Origin: DAOTVS01 sp034436375
GTDB taxonomy: Bacteria > Chloroflexota > Anaerolineae > SpSt-313
Assembly (NCBI GenBank): GCA_034436375.1
Contig: DAOTVS010000325.1
Coordinates: 1-49,038 of the forward strand
DNA: 49,038 nucleotides
Direction: 5' to 3'
Part shown: piece by piece, positions 41,401-49,038 of the stretch
How positions within the stretch are numbered: the stretch's first letter is position 1
Layout: each line of letters opens with the position of its first letter
Position numbers and translations under genes: made by a program
The notes under the pieces: model-generated
Told to the model about the DNA's origin: nothing
Seen by the model: only the letters and a program-made list of their open reading frames with translations
Database searches by the model: none

Positions 41401-42231
41401 ATGCCATTCGACCCGCACCTTGTCACCCTGTTGCAGGAGCAGGCGCGTGCCATCCGGCGCTCGGCCATCGAGATGATCTGCACAGCCGGCTCCGGGCACC
41501 CGGGCGGCGCGCTCTCCGCCGCTGAGATCATGGCCGTGCTCTATTTTCATGTGCTGCGCGTCGATCCGGCGCGCCCCCAGTGGGAAGAGCGCGACCGCTT
41601 TGTCCTCTCCAAAGGCCACGGCTCGGCCGCCTGGTACGCGGCCCTGGCTGCGCGCGGTTATTTCCCACCTGAGGCATGCCAGCGCTTCCGGCAGACGGGC
41701 GGCATGCTGCAGGGCCACCCCGACATGCGCAAGGTGCCGGGCGTCGATATGAGCTCGGGCTCCTTGGGCCAGGGCATTTCCGCCGCCCTGGGCATGGCGC
41801 TGGCCGCCCGCTATCTGAACCGCGCCTACCGCGTCTACACCCTGCTGGGCGACGGCGAGATCCAGGAGGGCCAGGTGTGGGAAGCCGCCATGGCAGCAGC
41901 CCACTACAAGGTCGACAACCTCACCGCCATCCTCGATTATAACCGCGTGCAGCTCGATGGCCCGGTCGGCGAGGTCATGGAGGTAGAGCCGGTAGCCGAC
42001 AAATGGCGCGCCTTTGGCTGGGCCGTGATCTCTTGCGGCGACGGCCATGATATCCGCGCGCTGCTGGCGGCCTTTGCGCAGGCCCGCACCGTGCAGGGGC
42101 AGCCGGCCATCATCATCGCCCGCACCGTCAAAGGCAAAGGCGTCTCGTTCATGGAGCACCAGTGTAGCTGGCACGGCGTGTCGGACCCCAGCCGCATGCC
42201 CGAAGCCTTGCAGGAGGTCCGCGAACGATGA
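41401..42231 (+). CDS. Transketolase, N-terminal subunit
   Basis: 276 residues covering the thiamine-diphosphate binding domain. Visible motifs are SGHPGGALSAAEI, LSKGHGSAAWYAAL, SSGSLGQGISAALGMALAAR and the ThDP/metal motif GDGEIQEGQVWEAAMAAAHYK...LTAILDYN. The enzyme moves two-carbon ketol units in the pentose phosphate pathway. It needs the C-terminal half encoded by the next gene, with which it overlaps by 4 nt (ATGA). AAGGAGG precedes the ATG. Split transketolases are common in some anaerobes and Gram-positives. Confidence 0.93.
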   Translation: MPFDPHLVTLLQEQARAIRRSAIEMICTAGSGHPGGALSAAEIMAVLYFHVLRVDPARPQWEERDRFVLSKGHGSAAWYAALAARGYFPPEACQRFRQTGGMLQGHPDMRKVPGVDMSSGSLGQGISAALGMALAARYLNRAYRVYTLLGDGEIQEGQVWEAAMAAAHYKVDNLTAILDYNRVQLDGPVGEVMEVEPVADKWRAFGWAVISCGDGHDIRALLAAFAQARTVQGQPAIIIARTVKGKGVSFMEHQCSWHGVSDPSRMPEALQEVRER

Positions 42232-43178
42232 AACCCGTTGAAACCTTGGCCATGCGTGACGCCTACGCCCAGGCCGCCCTCGAGGCCCTGGCCGAGACGC
42301 CGAACCTCATCATCCTCGATGCCGACGTCAGCAAGTCCACCAAGTCGGCCGTCTTTGCCCAGGCCCATCCCGAGCGCTTTCTCAACGTGGGCATTGCAGA
42401 GCAAAACATGGTCGGCATCGCTGCAGGAATGGCCGCCGCAGGGATGCTGCCGGTGGTCAACACCTTCAGCATGCTGCTCAGCATGCGCGCCGTGGAGCAG
42501 ATCCGCCAGTCGGTGGCCTACCCGCGGCTCAACGTCAAGATCATGGGCCACTATGCCGGCATGTCTGATGGGCCCGATGGCGCCTCGCACCACGCTATCG
42601 AGGACCTGGGAATCATCCGCACGCTGCCCAATATGACCCTTTTGGTACCCTGCGACGCCGAAGAGGCTGCGGCGGCCTTCCGGGCTGCGCTCGCCTGGGA
42701 GGGCCCCGTGTACCTGCGCCTTTCCCGCAACCCCGTGCCCCGGGTGCCCGGCAAACCTGCCGCTTTCCGCATCGGCCAGGGCTATGAGCTGCGCCCAGGC
42801 GCCGATGTGGCGCTCATTGCCACCGGCATTATGGTCGACCGCGCCCTCGATGCGGCGGAGGCGCTCGCCGCGCGTGGCATCGGCGCGCGCGTGATCGCCA
42901 TGCCCACGCTCAAACCCATCGACCGTGCCCTCATCGAGCGGGCCGCGCGCGAAACGGCCGCTGTCGTCACCGCCGAGGAGCACAACATCATCGGCGGCCT
43001 CGGCAGCGCCGTCGCCGAGACGCTCGTCGAAACCTGCCCCGCGCCCATGGCCCGCATCGGCCTACGCGACTGTTTTACTGAATCGGGAGACTGGCTCGAG
43101 CTGCAGGAAAAGTACGGCCTGGGCGTGCAGCATATTGTGGCTGCGGCGGAGGATGTGCTGAAGCGCAAGAGCTCGTAA
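42228..43178 (+). CDS. Transketolase, C-terminal subunit
   Basis: 316 residues with the pyrimidine-binding domain (LIILDADVSKSTKSAVFAQA, FLNVGIAEQNMVGIAAGMAA with the catalytic Glu) and the C-terminal domain (VALIATGIMVDRALDAAEAL). It forms the active transketolase with the preceding subunit. Its TAA stop (43176-43178) lies inside the left end of the second heptamer-repeat element, so the element may have supplied or preserved the stop codon. Confidence 0.93.
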   Translation: MKPVETLAMRDAYAQAALEALAETPNLIILDADVSKSTKSAVFAQAHPERFLNVGIAEQNMVGIAAGMAAAGMLPVVNTFSMLLSMRAVEQIRQSVAYPRLNVKIMGHYAGMSDGPDGASHHAIEDLGIIRTLPNMTLLVPCDAEEAAAAFRAALAWEGPVYLRLSRNPVPRVPGKPAAFRIGQGYELRPGADVALIATGIMVDRALDAAEALAARGIGARVIAMPTLKPIDRALIERAARETAAVVTAEEHNIIGGLGSAVAETLVETCPAPMARIGLRDCFTESGDWLELQEKYGLGVQHIVAAAEDVLKRKSS

Positions 43179-43299
43179 TCCGCAAACCGTAATGCGTAAG
43201 GCCGCCATGACGGTGCGCACACTGCTTCGCGCCGTGTCTGCAACTGCGGATCTGGCGAAAAGCACAGTGCATTCCGGCGTGACGACCTTACGCATTACG
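43174..43299. repeat. Small element with inverted ends made of 7-bp units (copy 2)
   Basis: The left end (43174-43201) reads as four heptamers, CGTAATC, CGCAAAC, CGTAATG and CGTAAGG, followed by GCCGCCAT exactly as in copy 1. The right end is CCTTACG plus CATTACG (43286-43299). The core is unlike copy 1, so the ends are conserved and the middle is not. The element begins within the stop codon region of the transketolase gene. Confidence 0.72.
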
Positions 43300-43428
43300 T
43301 TACCCTGGACGATGCGCCGCCAAATCCCCTGGCAACCGCTTGCACTGCCCTATTTGGCCCTCCTCGCAAGACCACGGATACCCTTCCGCAGAGCCCCTGC
43401 TTGGTCACACAAAGAGTAGCCCCGGCGC

Positions 43429-43443
43429 TGGCACGATTGCTGC
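43429..43443 (+). promoter_or_regulatory. Possible sigma-54-type -24/-12 promoter
   Basis: TGGCACGATTGCTGC matches the TGGCACG-N4-TTGC consensus except for one base, with the GG and GC correctly spaced. It is 58 nt before the ATG at 43501. No sigma-70-type pair was seen in the same gap. Chance occurrence is possible. Confidence 0.35.
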
Positions 43444-43500
43444 TTGCCAGGTAGCATCGCCTCAAGGAGGCTAAACCTCAGGAGCGGAGGAAGTAACACC

Positions 43501-44016
43501 ATGTTACGTCGACGAGGTGCAGCCAGTCCACAGGCTGCCGAGAACCGTTATCAGATGAAAGAAAAACTCGTCGCCATCGGCCAGGATTCCACCATCGAAA
43601 ATGTGCAGGGCCAACGCGCTTTCTATGTGGATGGCAAGTCGTTGCGCGCCCGTGATACGCTGATCCTGAAAGATGCGCACGGCGAAGAGGTCTGTTCCAT
43701 CCAGGAAAAGGTGCTGCACGTCAAAGACACCATGGCCATCCACTGCCGCAACGGCATGGAGGCCACAGTCAAGAAGGCCATGGTCGCCCCTCTGCGCGAG
43801 CGGTACACGATCGATATCCAGGGCAGCGGCGACCTGGCCGTGCAGGGAAACATCACCGACCACGAGTACACCATCGAGCGCGGCGGGCAAAAGATGGCCG
43901 AGATCTCCAAGCGCTGGTTCCGGGTGCGCGACACCTATGGCGTCGAAGTGGTGCCGGGCGCCGACGATGCGTTGATCCTGGCCAGCGCAGCGGCCATCGA
44001 TGTGATGTCGCACTGA
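43501..44016 (+). CDS. LURP-one-related (tubby-like) protein
   Basis: 171 residues. After a short basic start the pattern is of LURP-one-related proteins: YQMKEKLVAIGQDSTIEN, RAFYVDGKSLRARDTLILKD, a repeated beta-strand motif, and RDTYGVEV with a predicted membrane-proximal C-terminal helix (DALILASAAAIDVM). The fold is a tubby-like beta barrel around a helix. The bacterial role is unknown; some bind lipid. The ATG at 43501 has GGAGG upstream. The alpha/beta hydrolase gene follows after 7 nt, so the two are likely co-transcribed. Confidence 0.85.
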   Translation: MLRRRGAASPQAAENRYQMKEKLVAIGQDSTIENVQGQRAFYVDGKSLRARDTLILKDAHGEEVCSIQEKVLHVKDTMAIHCRNGMEATVKKAMVAPLRERYTIDIQGSGDLAVQGNITDHEYTIERGGQKMAEISKRWFRVRDTYGVEVVPGADDALILASAAAIDVMSH

Positions 44017-44023
44017 GACGAGC

Positions 44024-44902
44024 GTGGGTAAGACGAGCCGGCAATTCAAGTTGCCCGATGGCCGCGAACTCGGCTACGACGAGCATGGCCCGCCATCTGG
44101 CAGGCCGGTCCTGCTCTTTCACGGTACGCCCGGCTCGCGCTACGGATGGCATCTCTTCGGCACCGAGGCCCTGGCTCGCCGCCTCAACACTCGCGTGATC
44201 TCGCCCGACCGGCCCGGCGTGGGCCTGTCCGATTTCCAGCCGGGCCGGCGCATCAGCGACTGGCCTGCTGACGTCGTTGCCCTTGCTGACGGGCTGGGGC
44301 TGGGCCGCTTTGCCGTCCTGGGCTATTCGGGTGGAGGGCCCTATGCATTGGCCTGCGCCCTCCAGATCCCCGAGCACCTTTCCGCCGCAAGCATCGTCGG
44401 CGGGGCGGGGCCCTACGATGCGCTCGCGGCCACCGCAGGCGTTGCACAAAGCATCGTGCTCCTGGCGCGCCTGGCCCACGACCGGCCCCAATCGGCCGAG
44501 ATGGTCCTCGGGCTCCTGGGCGCCCTGACGCAGCGTGCGCCAGATTGGCTCATCGCCCAGGCCATGGCCGTCCTGCCCCAGCCGGACCGTCAGTTGTTGG
44601 AGCGGCCCAGGCTGCGCAAGGGCCTGATCGCTACCTTTAGAGAAGCCGTGCGCCAGGGGCCCCATGGAGTGAGCGTGGACATGGCTCTAATGGCCGGCCC
44701 CTGGGGCTTTGACCCCAGCGCCGTCGCCATGCCGGTGCGAATCTGGCACGGCGAAGCCGATCGTTTTGCCTCGGCCGCCATGGCCCGCAATCTGGCCCAC
44801 GCTCTGCCCCAGGGCCAGGCCAGGCTCTACCCGGGCGAGGGCCACCTGTCGATCCTGGTGAATTATCGTGAGGAGATCCTGAGCGAGCTCGCTAACGCAT
44901 GA
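44024..44902 (+). CDS. Alpha/beta hydrolase
   Basis: 292 residues with the alpha/beta hydrolase triad: Ser102 in GYSGGG, Asp246 in HGEAD and His274 in GEGHLS. The oxyanion motif is LFHGTPGSRYG, and a helical cap lies between about 135 and 220. No signal peptide is seen, so it is cytoplasmic. The substrate is unknown; the family includes esterases, epoxide hydrolases and lactonases. The GTG at 44024 is the start, 7 nt after the LURP-one-like gene. A small hairpin (44956-44973) follows the gene. Confidence 0.87.
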   Translation: MGKTSRQFKLPDGRELGYDEHGPPSGRPVLLFHGTPGSRYGWHLFGTEALARRLNTRVISPDRPGVGLSDFQPGRRISDWPADVVALADGLGLGRFAVLGYSGGGPYALACALQIPEHLSAASIVGGAGPYDALAATAGVAQSIVLLARLAHDRPQSAEMVLGLLGALTQRAPDWLIAQAMAVLPQPDRQLLERPRLRKGLIATFREAVRQGPHGVSVDMALMAGPWGFDPSAVAMPVRIWHGEADRFASAAMARNLAHALPQGQARLYPGEGHLSILVNYREEILSELANA

Positions 44903-45089
44903 CCGGAAACTCTCACCGTCTTCCTTATGAGCGTGCAGGAGATGCCCGTCCTGCGTGCCAGGGGCTCCTGGCATGACTGTTGCAGCGCCACAAAGAAGGG
45001 CCAGCCCGCACAACCAATGCTCATGTGGCCTGTGTGAGTTGGTCAAAAGCAAAGGAGTGCCGATAGGCAAACAGAAAGGAGAAACTCCC

Positions 45090-47495
45090 GTGTCTGGGCA
45101 AACCCTCAATCGCACCGAGCTTCCGCTTCCCGATCCCCGGTTCCAGGGCACCCGCAACCGCACGCTCAAGGGCTCGCAGCCGGACTGGAGGATCACGGCC
45201 AGCGTCAGGCCGCCGGAGGGCGCGCCGAATGTCATGCTCATCCTCATCGACGACGCCGGGTTCGGCAACCCCAGCACGTTCGGCGGCCCAATCAACACAC
45301 CGAACCTGACGCGCCTGGCCGATAGCGGCCTCAAGTACAACCGTTTCCACGTGACAGCGCTGTGCTCGCCCACGCGTGCGGCGCTGCTTACCGGGCGCAA
45401 CCACCACGCCATCGGCTTTGGCTCGGTCGGCGAGCTGCCGGGGCCTTTCCCGGGGTACAACGCCGCCCGCCCGCAGAGCGCGGCGCCGTTCCCGCAGATC
45501 TTGCAGATGAACGGCTACAGCACGGCCGCTTTCGGCAAGTGGCACATGACGCCCGACGACGTGCAGGGCACCGCCGGGCCGTTCGACCGCTGGCCCAACG
45601 CCTGGGGCTTTGACCATTTCTGGGGCTTCCTGGGCGGTGAATCCGGGCAGTACGACCCGCTGCTCGTCGAGGACAACACCGTCATCGGCGTGCCGGAAGG
45701 CAAGGACTATTACCTGCCCGACGACATGACCGACAAGGCCGTCGAATGGTTGCACAGTGTGGCCGCCCAGGACCCGGGCAAGCCGTGGTTCATGTACTAC
45801 TCGACGGGCTGCAGCCACGCACCCCATCACGTGCCCACCGAATGGAGCGACCGGCACAAAGGGCAGTTCGACATGGGCTGGGACCGCTACCGGGAGATGG
45901 TGTTCGAGAGCCAGAAGCGGCTCGGCGTGATTCCACCCGACGCCAGGCTCACACCACGGCCGGATGTGTTCCCAGCCTGGGACAGCCTGCCCCCTGACCA
46001 GAAAACGCTCTACGCGCGCCAGATGGAGGTCTATGCGGGCTACCAGGAAAACGCCGACTGGAACGTCGGCCGCCTGCTAGATGCGATCGCGGGCATGGGC
46101 CAGCTCGACAATACCCTCATCTTTTACATCTGGGGCGATAACGGCGCCAGCCTGGAGGGCACAACGAGTGGCTCCTTCAACGAACTCACGTTTATCAACG
46201 GCATCGCGCTCACGCCTGATCAGCAGGTGCAGCTTATCCAGAAGCATGGCGGCCTGCCCGCCTGGGGCACGGAACAGACCAACCCGCACTATGCAGCTGC
46301 GTGGGCCTGGGCGGGCAACACGCCGTTCCAGTGGGGCAAGCAGGTCGCCTCGCACCTCGGCGGCACGCGCAACCCGCTGGTGGTCTCCTGGCCGGCCAAC
46401 ATCAAGGACCATGGCACGCTGCGCAGCCAGTTCACGCACTGCATCGATATCGGCCCCACCATTCTCGAAGCGGTGGGCCTGCCAGCGCCCAGCAAAGTCA
46501 ACGGCGTGGCCCAGATGCCCATGCACGGCGTGAGCTTTGCCGGCACATTCGCTGATGCCCAGGCACCCGAAGTGCACACACAGCAGTACTTTGAGATCTA
46601 TGGCAACCGCGCCATCTACAAGGACGGCTGGTGGGCCTGCGCCAAGATACCCAGGATCCCATGGGACATGTCGCCGGCCACGATCGCCAGGCTGGCGCCC
46701 GATGCCTATGACCCCGACAAGGATCCGTGGGAGCTGTACTACCTGCCGGATGACTTTTCTCAGGCCAACGACCTGGCGCGGCAGTACCCCGACAAGCTCA
46801 GAGAGATGCAGGACCTTTTCTGGGCCGAGGCCGACAAGTACCAGGTCACGCCGCTCCTGGCGGGCCTGTCGTTCTACTTTGGCATCACGCCGCCGCGCAG
46901 CGAGCAGATTCGATTCACCTACCACGGCAGCGATGTGCAGAACGTGGCCCCGGGCATGATCCCCCGCATCTACAACCACTCCTATGCCATCAGCGCCGAT
47001 CTCGACATCCCGCCGGAGGGTGCCGAGGGCGTGATTGTGGCCGAGGCGGACTACCTGGGGGGCTTTGCGCTCTATGTCGACCGTGACGGTAGGCTGAAGC
47101 ATACGTACAGCACGATGGCCGTGTGGGACTATAGGCAGGAATCGGACAGGCCACTGCCCATCGGCAAGGTGAACGTGCGCATGCAGTTCCAGGCCGATGC
47201 GTCCAAGCCAGCCACCGGCGGCCAGGTCACACTCTATGTCAATGGCCGTCCGGTGGGAGGCGGGCGGATGGAGCACACGGTGCCGCTCCGCTTCTCCGGT
47301 TACGCGGGCATGGACATCGGCCGCGACAACGGCCTGCCGGTCGACCAGAGCTACGCGGACCGGTCGCCGTACGCGTTCACCGGCAAGATCGAGAAGGTGA
47401 TTTTTGACTTGCAGCCGGCCGTACAGCCGGAAGTGGAGCAGCAGTTGCACGAGATAGCGCAGCAGGGCGCCGTGGCGCGTGGCATGGGCGCATAA
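45090..47495 (+). CDS. Large arylsulfatase (type I, formylglycine-dependent)
   Basis: 801 residues, the size of Pseudomonas-AtsA-like alkylsulfatase/arylsulfatase relatives with an extra C-terminal domain. The metal-binding start LILIDDAGFG and the sulfatase signature CSPTRAALLTGR (Cys92 to be turned into formylglycine) are intact, and GKWHMTPDD follows. The C-terminal part (from about 600) is a beta-rich domain seen in this branch. No signal peptide is visible, so it is probably cytoplasmic. A formylglycine-generating enzyme is needed but none is in the window. The GTG at 45090 is chosen on AAGGAG 8 nt upstream; the frame is open upstream without homology. Confidence 0.9.
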   Translation: MSGQTLNRTELPLPDPRFQGTRNRTLKGSQPDWRITASVRPPEGAPNVMLILIDDAGFGNPSTFGGPINTPNLTRLADSGLKYNRFHVTALCSPTRAALLTGRNHHAIGFGSVGELPGPFPGYNAARPQSAAPFPQILQMNGYSTAAFGKWHMTPDDVQGTAGPFDRWPNAWGFDHFWGFLGGESGQYDPLLVEDNTVIGVPEGKDYYLPDDMTDKAVEWLHSVAAQDPGKPWFMYYSTGCSHAPHHVPTEWSDRHKGQFDMGWDRYREMVFESQKRLGVIPPDARLTPRPDVFPAWDSLPPDQKTLYARQMEVYAGYQENADWNVGRLLDAIAGMGQLDNTLIFYIWGDNGASLEGTTSGSFNELTFINGIALTPDQQVQLIQKHGGLPAWGTEQTNPHYAAAWAWAGNTPFQWGKQVASHLGGTRNPLVVSWPANIKDHGTLRSQFTHCIDIGPTILEAVGLPAPSKVNGVAQMPMHGVSFAGTFADAQAPEVHTQQYFEIYGNRAIYKDGWWACAKIPRIPWDMSPATIARLAPDAYDPDKDPWELYYLPDDFSQANDLARQYPDKLREMQDLFWAEADKYQVTPLLAGLSFYFGITPPRSEQIRFTYHGSDVQNVAPGMIPRIYNHSYAISADLDIPPEGAEGVIVAEADYLGGFALYVDRDGRLKHTYSTMAVWDYRQESDRPLPIGKVNVRMQFQADASKPATGGQVTLYVNGRPVGGGRMEHTVPLRFSGYAGMDIGRDNGLPVDQSYADRSPYAFTGKIEKVIFDLQPAVQPEVEQQLHEIAQQGAVARGMGA

Positions 47496-47605
47496 AAGGG
47501 CGCACTGTTCGCGAGCAAGGCCAGTGGGAGCGCCCAGTAACGCCCCCGCTGTTGATTTCCCTTCGGTCAAGAAGCTTGTCCAGCACCAATCAGGGAGGTG
47601 TGATC

Positions 47606-47890
47606 ATGATGCGCAGAGGCATGGTGCGCCGCACCACGAGACGCATGTTTCGCCGGCGCTTGATCGTGGGAGGCGCCGTGTTGTTTGCAGTGGGCGGCGT
47701 CGCCCACAAAATGAGTCAGCAGGACACGCAAAAGGTGGAGCAGCAGGCCGGCAAGCCAGTGGATCAGATGAGCGAGCAGGAGCTGCAGGCAGCCATGCAA
47801 AAGGCGGGCGTGCAGGAGCAGCGGATGACCCCCGAGGACGAGCACGCCATGGAAACAGCCTCAGAGCAGGAGCAGACCCCTGTTCCCTGA
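47606..47890 (+). CDS. Small single-pass membrane protein
   Basis: 94 residues. A strongly basic start (RRTTRRMFRRR) precedes one membrane helix (LIVGGAVLFAVGGVA), then a polar Gln/Glu-rich tail with QMSEQELQAAMQKAGVQEQRM. It has no clear family; the C-terminal part loosely resembles short oligomerisation motifs. GGGAGG is 7 nt before the ATG at 47606. It sits between the arylsulfatase and a convergent membrane-protein gene. Confidence 0.65.
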   Translation: MMRRGMVRRTTRRMFRRRLIVGGAVLFAVGGVAHKMSQQDTQKVEQQAGKPVDQMSEQELQAAMQKAGVQEQRMTPEDEHAMETASEQEQTPVP

Positions 47891-47937
47891 CCGAGCCTGA
47901 CGCATCGGTAGGGTGGCGGCCGAGTTGAGCAGCCCAC

Positions 47938-48609
47938 CTACTGGACGCTCGCCCTGGGCCAGAGGAAGATGTAGATGCTCAGAACCGCCACCCACAGCGG
48001 CAGCAAGAACAGAAGAGCCGACGCATATGAGATAGAGAAGAGCAAGACCAGGCCCAGCACGATGCCGGCTATGGCAAGCCACCGGGGCAGCGAGCGGCCT
48101 CGGAGCCCCAGACGTGAGGCGAAGATCATAAAGGCGGCTGCGGCACGCATGGCGAACACGAACAGCAGGATGTTGCCGATCTCGACAAAGGGAAGTACCG
48201 TGGCCGCATTTGGTAGCGGAGCGCCCAGGAAAGCGGTACTTGCCGCCGGCGTGGCCGCTGCTGTCGCGGCAATGAACAGGCAGGCGAGCAACAGGATGGC
48301 ACTGCCGTTCACCACGATCCACTCGAACTCCTCGCTTTCTTCGAGTACCGGTGCGAAGCGCCCACGCAGCACCCCAATGAACGAGAGGAACAGGATACCG
48401 GCGATCGGCACGAGATAGGCCGCCGCCAACACCCTGTTGATATTCGCAGGGTTGGAGTAGAACGCGGTCACGGTCTGCAGCGAGTCTTTGGCACCCGGGA
48501 TGCTCGCGATCAACGCATACGCGACCGCGAGCAGGGCCATAGAGATCAACCCAGTCAGCGCCAGCCAATTCTTGGGCCCCCTGGACGCAGCACCGCTTTC
48601 GTTGCTCAC
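47938..48609 (-). CDS. Five-helix membrane protein of unknown function
   Basis: 223 residues with about five predicted membrane helices; the first (WLALTGLISMALLAVAYALI) and last (SALLFLLPLWVAVLSIYIFLW) are the clearest. It has no recognised motif, though the DSLQTVTAFYSNPANI external loop is typical of a family of actinobacterial/Chloroflexota DUF-like proteins. GTG 48609 is chosen because AAGGAG lies 5 nt upstream; the frame is open further upstream. Confidence 0.65.
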   Translation of the reverse strand: MSNESGAASRGPKNWLALTGLISMALLAVAYALIASIPGAKDSLQTVTAFYSNPANINRVLAAAYLVPIAGILFLSFIGVLRGRFAPVLEESEEFEWIVVNGSAILLLACLFIAATAAATPAASTAFLGAPLPNAATVLPFVEIGNILLFVFAMRAAAAFMIFASRLGLRGRSLPRWLAIAGIVLGLVLLFSISYASALLFLLPLWVAVLSIYIFLWPRASVQ

Positions 48610-48816
48610 ACAGACTCCTTCATGCAAGTGCTCAGGGGCTGATCGACTGGTGCCCATATTGCCCGAGCTCGACCGCGAGTGGTTGTCTGCTGCACCCTGT
48701 CAGAGCCCGGGGCATACAAGGAGCCCCAGCAACACGCATCCGGATGTCAGCAATGTGCATGCCAATGCGTAGCTGAGTCCCCCTGCTGGCGCTGTTCCTA
48801 CTTCCGGCATGATGCG

Positions 48817-49038
48817 ATGTACAAGCACTTGCTGGTGCCGCTCGATGGATCGCACCTGGCCGAGGCAGCGCTGTCCGTGGCCGCCCGCCTGGCCACATGT
48901 ATGCGCACATCGGTAACGCTCATGCACGTGATCGAGCGTGATACGCCTCAAGCCGCTCCTCATCATCCCTGTGGGAGAAAGGGAGTAGACAGGCAGATAT
49001 GGGGAGGCGAGGAGTTGGGGGGGACACCCCCAACTCCT
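48817..49038 (+). CDS. UspA-like universal stress protein, N-terminal part (cut by window edge)
   Basis: The first 50 residues fit UspA: YKHLLVPLDGSHLAEAALSVA, then VTLMHVIERD. After about residue 50 the sequence (CGRKGVDRQIW...) no longer looks like the family, and the DNA becomes a G-rich stretch with a hairpin at 49010-49038. The gene may be truncated by a repeat, frameshifted, or only cut by the window end. No strong Shine-Dalgarno precedes the ATG. Confidence 0.55.
   Translation, partial: MYKHLLVPLDGSHLAEAALSVAARLATCMRTSVTLMHVIERDTPQAAPHHPCGRKGVDRQIWGGEELGGTPPTP
49010..49038. repeat. Hairpin at the window end
   Basis: AGGAGTTGGGGG (49010-49021) and CCCCCAACTCCT (49027-49038) pair perfectly over 12 bp with a 5-nt loop. 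The window stops exactly at the end of the second arm, which suggests a dispersed repeat or assembly break here. Confidence 0.6.

Noticed and set aside
41191..41476. Cysteine-rich reading (CVPCASCKFH...CRCSDWW) upstream of transketolase
   Set aside because: It looks like a zinc ribbon at first, but the frame runs through the transketolase promoter and into that gene out of frame, with no ribosome binding site.
43192..43419. A 75-codon open frame after the transketolase gene
   Set aside because: It lies mostly inside the heptamer element and has no family pattern or good ribosome binding site.
44956..44973. Hairpin TGCCAGG/CCTGGCA after the alpha/beta hydrolase gene
   Set aside because: The 7-bp stem has a 4-nt loop but no T-run; termination cannot be supported.
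46077..47570. A 497-codon open frame antisense to the arylsulfatase
   Set aside because: The composition (His/Val/Gly/Arg rich, no motif) is typical of shadows of high-GC genes.
1..49038. CRISPR arrays, rRNA genes and insertion-sequence transposases
   Set aside because: No regularly spaced direct repeats, rRNA-like sequence or transposase motif was seen on either strand; the only mobile-element gene is the integrase fragment at the left edge.

Overview
The window reads as a chromosomal segment of a high-GC bacterium, most likely a member of the Chloroflexota (Anaerolineae/Caldilineae-like). Taxonomy is inference. It rests on Thr/Pro-rich extracytoplasmic linkers, a charged Val/Gln/Lys/Glu linker after the lipid-anchored Cys of the solute-binding protein, a DUF3160 lipoprotein, a Bacillus-type LexA operator (GAAC-N4-GTTC), and many sigma-70-like promoters lying very close to start codons. 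Nearly all genes are intact; the ORFs at both window edges are cut off.

Layout. 1-306: edge of an integrated element, with the start of a tyrosine-type integrase, a palindrome-rich spacer and tRNA-Asn. 396-3276 (minus): enolase-superfamily sugar-acid enzyme, tandem GNAT acetyltransferase, Fe/Mn superoxide dismutase. 3437-8759 (plus): Trm112-like protein, membrane-anchored gluzincin peptidase, MutM, two OmpR-type regulators, an exported PT-rich protein, RadC. 8864-11577: MFS transporter (minus), then an HD-domain protein and a DUF4416 protein (plus). 11614-18181 (minus): FecR-domain membrane protein, acylphosphatase, HEAT-repeat protein, TldE/TldD protease pair, RseP-like site-2 protease. 18540-23333 (minus): L-fucose isomerase, DUF4432 aldose-epimerase-like protein, FGGY kinase, with a consensus promoter and a LacI-type operator-like palindrome.

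23486-29631 (plus): lexA with an operator inside its own promoter, then three exported proteins (GDSL hydrolase, DUF3160, CapA-like). 29701-39392 (plus): a LacI-family regulator with two TGGGAGCGCTCCCA operators, an Opp-type ABC transporter (binding protein, two permeases, two ATPases) and a GH94 cellobiose phosphorylase. Together these look like a cello-oligosaccharide uptake and phosphorolysis system controlled by a CelR-like repressor. 39419-40277 (plus): a two-gene operon whose promoter carries a second LexA box, with a long hairpin leader, a DUF6504-like small protein and an unknown 79-residue protein. 40303-40992 (minus): regulator with a degenerate receiver. 41401-43178 (plus): split transketolase. 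43501-49038: LURP-one-like protein, alpha/beta hydrolase, large arylsulfatase, small membrane protein, five-TM protein (minus), start of a UspA-like ORF.

The most interesting non-textbook items are the SOS-controlled two-gene operon with its structured leader, the pair of small elements whose inverted ends are built from 7-bp units (20408-20546 and 43174-43299), the terminator-like hairpin that contains the ribosome binding site of the integrase, and the Opp-type cellobiose locus with CelR-type operators. All calls come from reading the sequence; no database search was run.
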